NCBI GenBank assembly: GCA_021613375.1
Contig: CM038725.1
Span: forward strand, 14,315,089-14,379,088
Direction: 5' to 3'
Length of the DNA: 64,000 nucleotides
Origin: Megaleporinus macrocephalus
Taxonomy: Eukaryota; Chordata; Actinopteri; Characiformes; Anostomidae
The notes below the pieces were generated by a model that was given only the letters and a program-made list of their open reading frames with translations, did not search any database and was not told the origin of the DNA. A program made the translations under genes and the position numbers. Every line of letters starts with the position of its first letter. Position 1 is the stretch's first letter. Shown here one piece after another: positions 51,201-60,200 of this stretch.

Positions 51201-54200
51201 CGCCTTTTTATTCGCTTCAACACAGAACCACCCCTCTTCCTGGGGGGCTGCAACATGATCTGTTCCTTGTTTTTACTGGTTCTGCTTTCCTGTGGTTTCT
51301 CACTTTTCCGTCTGAAGATGCACTTTCGTCACAACAAAAGCACGCCCTCTACAGTTTAAACCGTATTGTACCATATCATTTGTCTGTAAGCCGTATTTAT
51401 TCATTTAGCCATATTTGAACGTTTCCTATCTGTCTGGACACATTTTGTCACTTTCAGACGTTTAACAAATCATCATCGTATACAAAAAAACTGTAGTGCT
51501 CATTTATGTTTTAGGTACGTTTAATTTCCAAAGTTAGTCATAAGCGGCATGACTGACATTTTCCAGTCCTTCCAGAGTCGGTTAATATTATTTGATTTGG
51601 TGATTTCATGTTACCTTTGATTGTGGAATTATTGAATTATAGAACAAAGTACCTGTGATGTATGTGTTTTAGAGTTTCTGGAACAGCAGGTGGCACTAGT
51701 GCTTACAAACGCAGAGCACACCCACATGTAAACTACAGTGAAGCAACTAGTAAAGAGAATTAAACAGATGCCTACTCTGGTGTTGGTGTGTACAGGTGTG
51801 TTGCTGTGACTAAAAACATAGTTTTAACGTGCATGACTGCAAAACACTACAATAACTGCTACTATTTTGAAATACATCCTTCTCTGTTAAAATCTCTTAA
51901 CATATTCTCTCGCATTGCTACAAAACACACTATTGGCCTGTTGGGGGCAGTTCTGTTCAAGCCGTATTGGAACGCCCCTGACTGCAGCTAGACTCTTCTT
52001 CTGATTTTATCCTGAGCACATGCTAAACTCAGCACAATGCCGGTCCTAATGCCTGGAGCAGTTCAGCTTGACAAATAAACGTTTGTTAAATAGCTTTTTA
52101 GTAAATGTGCCTAAAGTGAGGAAACCCATCTTTGTCTTGTAAGACCTATCTCAACCTATCAGACCTATCTGGCTCCCGTTTCTGGTTCTACATTTTATAA
52201 ATCACTGCTACTCACTGCAAGCAGTAAATGTGACAGGTACAGTAACAATTCATTAACAGTCATCACAAAAAAACAGGACTGCACTCCTGTTTCATGAAAA
52301 AAAACCTGTTGACCCACCACGAATCCTCAGTTCTGTTCAAAAGGTCCCGTTTTTTGTTCTTCAGATATTTTTGTAGACTAATTTTGGTCGCTTGTGCAGA
52401 ATAACTTGCCTTTGTTCTTTGAATGGCCTAATTTACATCTATGTTTGATCCAAAAAAAAAAAAAAAAGAAAAACAAGCAACCTGGCATAGACCTCCTCTG
52501 TGTTTAAGCCACATTGGCAACTCATTCTCTCTCACCAAGCAGCAGCTCTGGCAGACATTTAGACATCAGTTTCGTTATAGAATAGCAACAATCTGAACAC
52601 ATATATAGCTATAAACAGATTTAGTACAGCCGTTATCACTGATGAAGGTGAAATAGGCTTATCAGTGCTGTTTTCTCCACTTTAATACAAACAGCCCTGG
52701 CCTCTAAAGTATAAAATCAATTCTCTGACTGCCATCCCAGCACATAATAGAAAAACTAATCAAAAATTTGACAAAGCAAATGAAATTGTGTGATTATTGC
52801 ATTATCACTCGGCGACTGAAACACTGTAAACTTGCAAATGAAAACAGTAGATCAAGAAGACTCTCCTTAGGTTTTCCGACGGCTTGCAGAAGCAGTGCAT
52901 CAATGCTAATGGCGTACAATAATATCACCCTGCCGTCGTCGCTGATTTCACAGGCATGGAGAAACAACAACAACAGCGTAAGCCCATTACTGCAATTTGT
53001 TAGGGAGCGAATGAAATCAGAGTAGCAGCTGGAATGGGGCTAGTTCTGTGGGCTCCACAAGGAGCGAGTCAAAACAGCCCCATCTTTCCAGGGAAAACAA
53101 TCTAAGAGAACAATTATGGGCCCGTTTAGCATGCAACTGATTTCAGTTCAGTTTGCTGACAAAGCTGGGAATTAAGGGAGCTGACGACTCCATTTGTCGA
53201 ATGAAGAATGAACAGGTTTGCGTTCTGCTGGGCTGATATGACTTGCTTTATTTGGTACATCGCCAGTAGGAAGCAGAAGCCTATAATTTTGAGAGGAACG
53301 CTTATTTGGCCAAACAGCTTAACAAGCTCTGTTTTGCATTAGGAAACACTCTAAAAAATAAAAAAATAGAAGACTTGCATAAGACCAGCTCCTGCAATTT
53401 ACAAGGAGATGCTACAATACTTATCAGATGTATATAAAAGAAAATGATGTTTAAAGGTTTTGCCTTTCAGACTGAAGGCATTGCATTAAAATGCTATTAA
53501 ACATACTGGATTTAGGATTATGTAGAAGGAACAACATTCTGAGTGGAAAAATGGAGTCAGCAACTCGAGTTTGGCACCCAGTTTGACTATAAATGTGCTT
53601 TTCTTTGAGGCAAAAGTCATCCATGATGAGGTTTAGTTCATATTACAGCCAAGTGGACAACTTCAAACACAGTCTACACTCTGTATACAATAGCAGTACC
53701 AGATCTGCTAGACGCCTGTCCCCCAGGCCCTTATGAGAACCACGAGAGGCAGTGAGAAGGTGATGCCTGAATCCCTCTTGAGAGTTTGGAGGCGGAGTTT
53801 CTGGCACAGGCACCGCTCTTGCGCCACTCGTGGCTCTCGCCTTTTTCCCACTGTCTCTTGTGGCTGTCGATCTCCTCCAGCCGTTTCTGGGGGCTGGCGG
53901 CTCTTTCCCGCCGTCTCTGTCAGCTGTTGTCAGCACACAGGGTTCAGGCACCGCCTTCTCGCCGCTACTCTTAGTTCTCTGTGGTGCCCGAGAGACGGGT
54001 GCCTGGCACAATTGCTTTCCTTGCAGCTTCACTCAATTTCTACTGTGTCTGGTCAACTCACCAGATAGGTGCTCTAGGTATACAACTACTGACTTTAGCC
54101 CAACTGTTGATGAACAATTTGGGGGTCACCTACATAATTCATCAATGGCAAGCAAAACAAAAACCACAGCACTGGCCAAAAATATTCAGGTGGTGAACAA

Positions 54201-57200
54201 TTCTCAGCACGCTGATAATAAAGTGTTTAACAAAGTGGGCAGTATATCGTCGCTGTCCATTGAAAAATAAGTATCTCTAAAATTGCAACTTTACAGGAGA
54301 GACCAAAAACATACTCTACTTTTAATGTAAGTTAATGAAACCAGGATTTTTTCCAAGCTATTTTGGAGCACTTCTGTTGGTCCTTTCATCATGGAATTTG
54401 CACAAAATGTAAACAACCATTTTTAAAGTTTAAATGATGTAAAAAACTCAAAATCACCAAAAATTGACATGTTTTTCACTGGACAGCGATGATATAGAGT
54501 GTATAGAGTAGGGGTTGCCTAGGCTAGTTGACTAGTCAACTTATAAATCCACTAGTTGGCGCTGTGGGCATCAGTAAATACTGCAGTGAAAAGGCAGGAA
54601 AAGAGAACAGAAACCAGTTGTTGTGCTTCCAAAAACCCTTATGTCCTGAATTAGTGTGGAAACATTATACAAACTGAAGCTCAAGCTGTATAAGACTGCA
54701 TTGAAATACAGCCGCGCAATCCAGACTGCACAGGTTTTAAGAACCTTAATAGGAAAGGGTTACTTTTGAATATCCTTAGTATGAATAATAAATATGAACA
54801 TAATCATCATCATCATCATTATTTCAGGATAAGCTGTAACGATCGTACCTCTCCTGATGCTGCGCCGCAGTTTTCCACAGAGAGCGTCTATGCGGGGAGC
54901 GTCAGCGTTGTCGTCTTGAGCTCCAGGACTCTGTTCGGGTGACGATGGGCTCTGGCCGCGGCTCAGATCCAGTGGGGACCGGGGATTCGTGGAGGGTGGG
55001 GGGGAGGTGGTAGGGTTTGCGGAGGTGGGGCTGCTGGCGGCTGAGTAGGAGGTGGGGTTAGCAGACAGGTCCAAGGCACCCACTCTGGAGTTGAGCGGAG
55101 AGTTGAGGGAGAGCTTGCGGGCGCGGACAGGGGAGTTGGTGCGGGACGGGATGGAGAGGGGCGGAGGGGAGGAGAACTTGCGGCACAGCCGGGGAGATTT
55201 ATCGTTGGGGTGGTCACCACTGCTGCTGGTGCGGTTGTTTTGATTGGTGGCAAAGAAAAGCTCCAAGGACCTGAGATGAGATGGCAACAGCAAGAGACAA
55301 GATGTGTGACATGTTTGTATTGTTGTAAGTCAGAGTTGGCAATGGCTTATCTGTGGAGAAATCACACTTTAGTGACTTCTAATCCAGTGAAGTCTCAGTT
55401 AGGGGTGTGCCATATCGTATCGTACACAATAATATTGCCAACATTTTTGAATATCGTGAACCATATTATACCCTGAAATATCTTGCCATATCACCCATCC
55501 CTAATTATCACATCAGGGTACTACTTTTTTTTTTTTAATTCACACTTTTCTCATTTCACATTGTGGATCATTGACTTTGCTACAATCTAGGGGTTAGGAG
55601 TGTGCCATATCATATCGTATGCAATAATAAAATTAAATTTTCATTTTGTTGCAGTAGTGTATTCTTGAAATATTCAATGTTTTGTCATATCGCCAAGAGT
55701 GTCGTTATCGCAAAAATACCATGAAATATAATGATATTATTGTACGGCCATATCGCCCACCCCTATTCTCAGCTTTCATAGTGCGTCAACATATTTGTAA
55801 AATACAAATAATACAGATTATGCTTTTGTATTTATATTTGAAAAGAGGAAGATGTTTATTTTGGCAGTACAATGAAAGCACACACGATTGGTATTTTTGG
55901 GGGAAACTGCATTTAGCTGTGGAAGCTAGCTAGCTGTGCATTACAGCTCTGTGTGTTTTTACAGAAGGTTGAAAAACTTTTAATTAAACTTACTGAAAAA
56001 CTGTAATTCAGTTTCTGTCAAAACACACAAATTCATCCCATTGGATCACTCAAGTGTTTGTTTGGAGTCTCAAAATCATTTAACAATAATAAATAGTAAT
56101 AAGTTTACAATTTAAAGGTACACAGAACCGACATACCAGGAACCGCAAACACCATTGTAAAATTGGCCAATTCCAAAATCCTAGACTCTTAACAGCCCAA
56201 AATGATGCTCATGTTCCAGCCCAGCACAATAATAAGAACATCAATGGGGGCCTATACGGAAATCTACCGTTCCAGGCTGTACTTGGTATCTCAGCATTTT
56301 TCCAACCTTTTCCAGGGAACCATCAACGGGTAGGTTAATCTTAAAACAAGTTGGCTTCCCATTCGTCAGCTTCTTTATCAAATGTTCTCTTCCACCTTAA
56401 GTGCTACAGCTTATACAGGCGGCAGAATGTAAATGTGGCAACATTCAAGGTGGAACAGAGAACTCACAAAACAAGCTAGCAAACAGGAAGCCAAGTTCAG
56501 CTCCCCCATATTTAATAAGGTTTTGGCCAACTTTAATTCAAAGTTGGTAGCTCGCTCTGCACATTTAATTTCAGATAATTTCGAGAAGCTTCACAGTGTT
56601 TGACACTGAAGAGACTGAAGAGAGGAGCATTTTCACCTTTATTAGCGTATTAGCTAACTATTAACTAACATTAGCATAATAAGTTGACAATCTATTTACA
56701 CAGATATTCGTTTTACCTTCCTCTCAGTGTCTATTTCTGTGTTGCTACCTTGTGATCATCCACATCACAGGGTTGTAAATGTTGCAGCCCAACCAAAGTC
56801 TCATTCTTTTATTGACATTAGAGGGCAATTTTAAAAGCTGAATAAATGCTTTCGATGGCACCTTTAAAAGCTATGCTACTTAGCTTTAGCAGTGGATGGA
56901 AACAGTAGGTTGGAAACGACAGTGACAATGAACTCCTTTCCTCTTTGTCTGCTAACATCACCTTGATTACATGACAAATGTTGGGTGTGATTTTTGGCCA
57001 TGTTCTGCTACAAAAGGCTGCATTTCATAAGTGAAGCATGGCTGAACCGATTAGCTGAATAGTGCACAATATGTCCAAAAGTTGGTGGACACCTATCCAC
57101 CCCTGCATTTCTTCTGAAATCAAGTGTATTAATAGGGGGGTCTTTGCTGCAGTAAAAGTCTTTATCCTTCTGGGAAGGCTTTACTTTAGATGTTGAAACA

Positions 57201-60200
57201 CCACCGTTGTGAGTAGAGATCGACAAATATATCGGTTGGCCGATATATAGGGTCGATATTTGCCATTTATTTATATATCGGCATCGGCCAATATCAGTGT
57301 TTCACGCCACCGATTTAAAGTCAGGCACGTCCGCGGGCAGCCCCGAGTTATTGGTAAGGTGAAACGTGCTGCTGCCGCATGTGAAGAACCCCAAGCCGAA
57401 ACCTTTGGAACTGTTCAGCCAAACAAATGAAAATGAATCATTTATAGCGAACAATGTCTAGTTCTGGCTGTAGGTGTGAACCAGAGCGGAGGTTTTACTC
57501 CTTAGCTCCGGGGCTAAAGCTAACTGCTCTAGTGTAAATACACACATACATAGGTTACTGTTACACAACGAGTCTCTCCAGAGCAGCCAGAGCTTCCCAG
57601 CTATTACTCAGCTTCCAGCACTCGAGACAAACGAAACTAAAGAAAGAGTGAAGAGAACATTACAGCATATCAGTGTCTCTCTGTCGATCGTGTTGTGCGC
57701 TGTTTAACCTCTCTCTCGTGTCACGCACGCTGTTTCTATTTCTCTCTCTTACTCTCTCTCACTTTCTCTGAGTGCCTCATCCTCCTTACAGAACCGCAAT
57801 TTGACCATAATGCGATAAAAACCCAGCCGAGAAGTGAGGCACTCTGTAACTGCAGCAAACATGTCGGCTGTGTGGAAGTATTTTTCAGTGCACTTCAAAA
57901 TAACTTGTTTGTTATTGGTATGAAGAGATGTACTGTGTGTTACACTGATTCAGCAGTAAAACTGTATTTTTTGGGGGGACAGATAAAAATATTTAGTTTT
58001 TTCTTGTTAAGTCAGTGTTCACTAAATGATGCTAAGTACAGAAATGTTGTGTATCCACTTCTTGTTATTATTATTAGTGTGACATTTTAGCAGAAAACAT
58101 GTGTGACAGACTGACGGTGGGACTGTGGAGCACAGCAGCATGCTTCCTGCCAGAGGTTAAGATCGGAAGGGGCGGTGACAGTGCATATTCAGCTCTGACT
58201 GGAGAACATAGCCAACAAAGGTGAACAAAACAGTGCAACATATGGATAATGGGATGTGGAACATTCTGAGCAGGAATGTGGAATAAAAAAACAAGGATCC
58301 AGCGAAATCTAATTAAAGTGGGACAAACTGGAGCCAACAAATAAAAGGCTTTTTTAAATTTGTTTAGATATAAGGTATACAACTGTTGCTCAGCCTTGCA
58401 GGAGAATAAAAGAAACTTTCAGTGATGAATCCTCATCTATAGTGCTGGTGAATGACAAGCCTTTATATTTGTTTAGATAAACATTGCTCTACAAACATTT
58501 GGAGGCCTCCAAAAGGATTCATTCATATTCATTCTGCAAAAAATAATTTAAAAAAGTTGCTCACAGGCAAGTGATGGGTATTGTAAACCACACAATAATA
58601 GACAGAGGAGGTTAGAGAGGTTGTAAACTACAGAAGAGAAAGAGGGATCAAGCAACAGGGTGGGAAAAGAGAGAGAAAGAAAGACAGAGACTTTGTATGT
58701 TACTTTGATTGGTCCAGGGCTATCTTCCTGATCTTCAAGCTGTAGTCTGGACAGATGGATGTGATGGATAAGCGGTCAAATGAGTGGTACTGAACCCTGT
58801 GTGATAAAGTACGGAGTGGGATGAGGGTCACCACATACCAGAGACAACACAAACACAACTCCACACAACTGACAATGTCATTGACATCAGACATAGATTT
58901 CACAAAAATACAGAATATGAGTTCACAGGAGGCTTCTGAGGAAAACCTAGCAACAGGGTTGTATCAGCAGTGAACCACTCTGACAGTTTTCTTTCTTAAA
59001 TATGTGTTTGTTTTTGACAACAAGCTGTTTCCACCAGAGAAAAGAGTCATAAACTAGAAAGCACAGCACTCAGAGAGATAAACACTGCTGACATAGTTCA
59101 AGAGGAATTTGTGGATGCTGAGATCTGTGAGGCTTTCTCACTTGGCTTTTTTTCACTCCAAGAGTGCAACAATTTAACTTTGGAGAACACCTGCTTTTGG
59201 AAAAGAAAACATTTTCCAGTTGAAAAGGTCATTATGTCTGAGGGGGAAAGTACATACACATGGCAAACGCTCCATTTTCTCATTCTCACTCTGCTGTCCA
59301 ACTGTGAAACTCTTTACTCCAGTTTTTGCTTTTTATTTCTCAAGAAATGCTGCAAAATTACTTGAAATGCAAGTTTGATTCGTTTTGTTACATTAAAAGT
59401 TAATGGTTTTGTTTCTACTCCTGAGTAGTTACTATTTTGCAGATGTGAAGTGTTCCAGCAGTGATGACAGATTCGTCTGTCCTTTATTGTGTCTCATATA
59501 CTTCATGGCTATTCCATGGCGATAAAGAATGCATCACAAAATGCATCACTTAAAGGATCATAAATACAGATCTTATAATTGGATTCCTGGCAGTAACTTT
59601 AGCTGCTATCTTCTGTACCACCTTGCTAGTCTTGCTCTCATTCATCCAAAAGCATCTTCTTCAGAAATTCCTCACATCTTCAAGTTTCTTCCTAGTTTTT
59701 AAACTGAAAAACAGTATCACCACTGCAGGAGGTGTTTTTACAACAGATGCAGCAAAAGCCATTGTTGTCATTTTGACCAGAGTGTCTCTGTAACTTGATT
59801 CTTTCAGAGGAGATAATACGCCAATCAGTCATAACATTAACCCCTCATCCTTATTTCTACACACACTGCCCATTGTATATAGCTCTATATATCAGGACCA
59901 CCCCAGAGCAGGTACTATTGGGAAGGTGTGATCAGTGACACTGACATGGTGGTGGTTTGTTATAGTGTGTGTTGTGCTGGTGTAAGTGGATTAGACACAG
60001 CAGTGCTGCTGGATTTTTTCAACACCTCAATGTCACTGCCGGGTTGAGAGTAGTTCACCAACCAATAACATCCAGCAAAGAGTGTCCCGTGGGCAGGAGC
60101 CTGTGACCACTGACTTCGCAGAAACAGATAAGCTATCGTCCCTGATTGTCTAATGGAGTGGACAGTGAGAGGACACAGTGTTTATAAACTCTGCTGAATC

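Larger units (their letters stand above)
49455..54848 (-). other. rasgrf2 intron
   Basis: Left part is repeat-rich (to about 50410). The stretch 50500-52480 has nothing recognised. 52490-53340 is a candidate conserved block. 53640-54070 is a GC-rich stretch with overlapping open frames and no recognisable protein. A MITE follows at 54241. Confidence 0.6.

Noticed and set aside
53643..54270. Overlapping open frames of 111-146 codons on both strands
   Set aside because: GC-rich intronic stretch; frames overlap on both strands, show no recognisable domain and have no splice logic linking them to rasgrf2.
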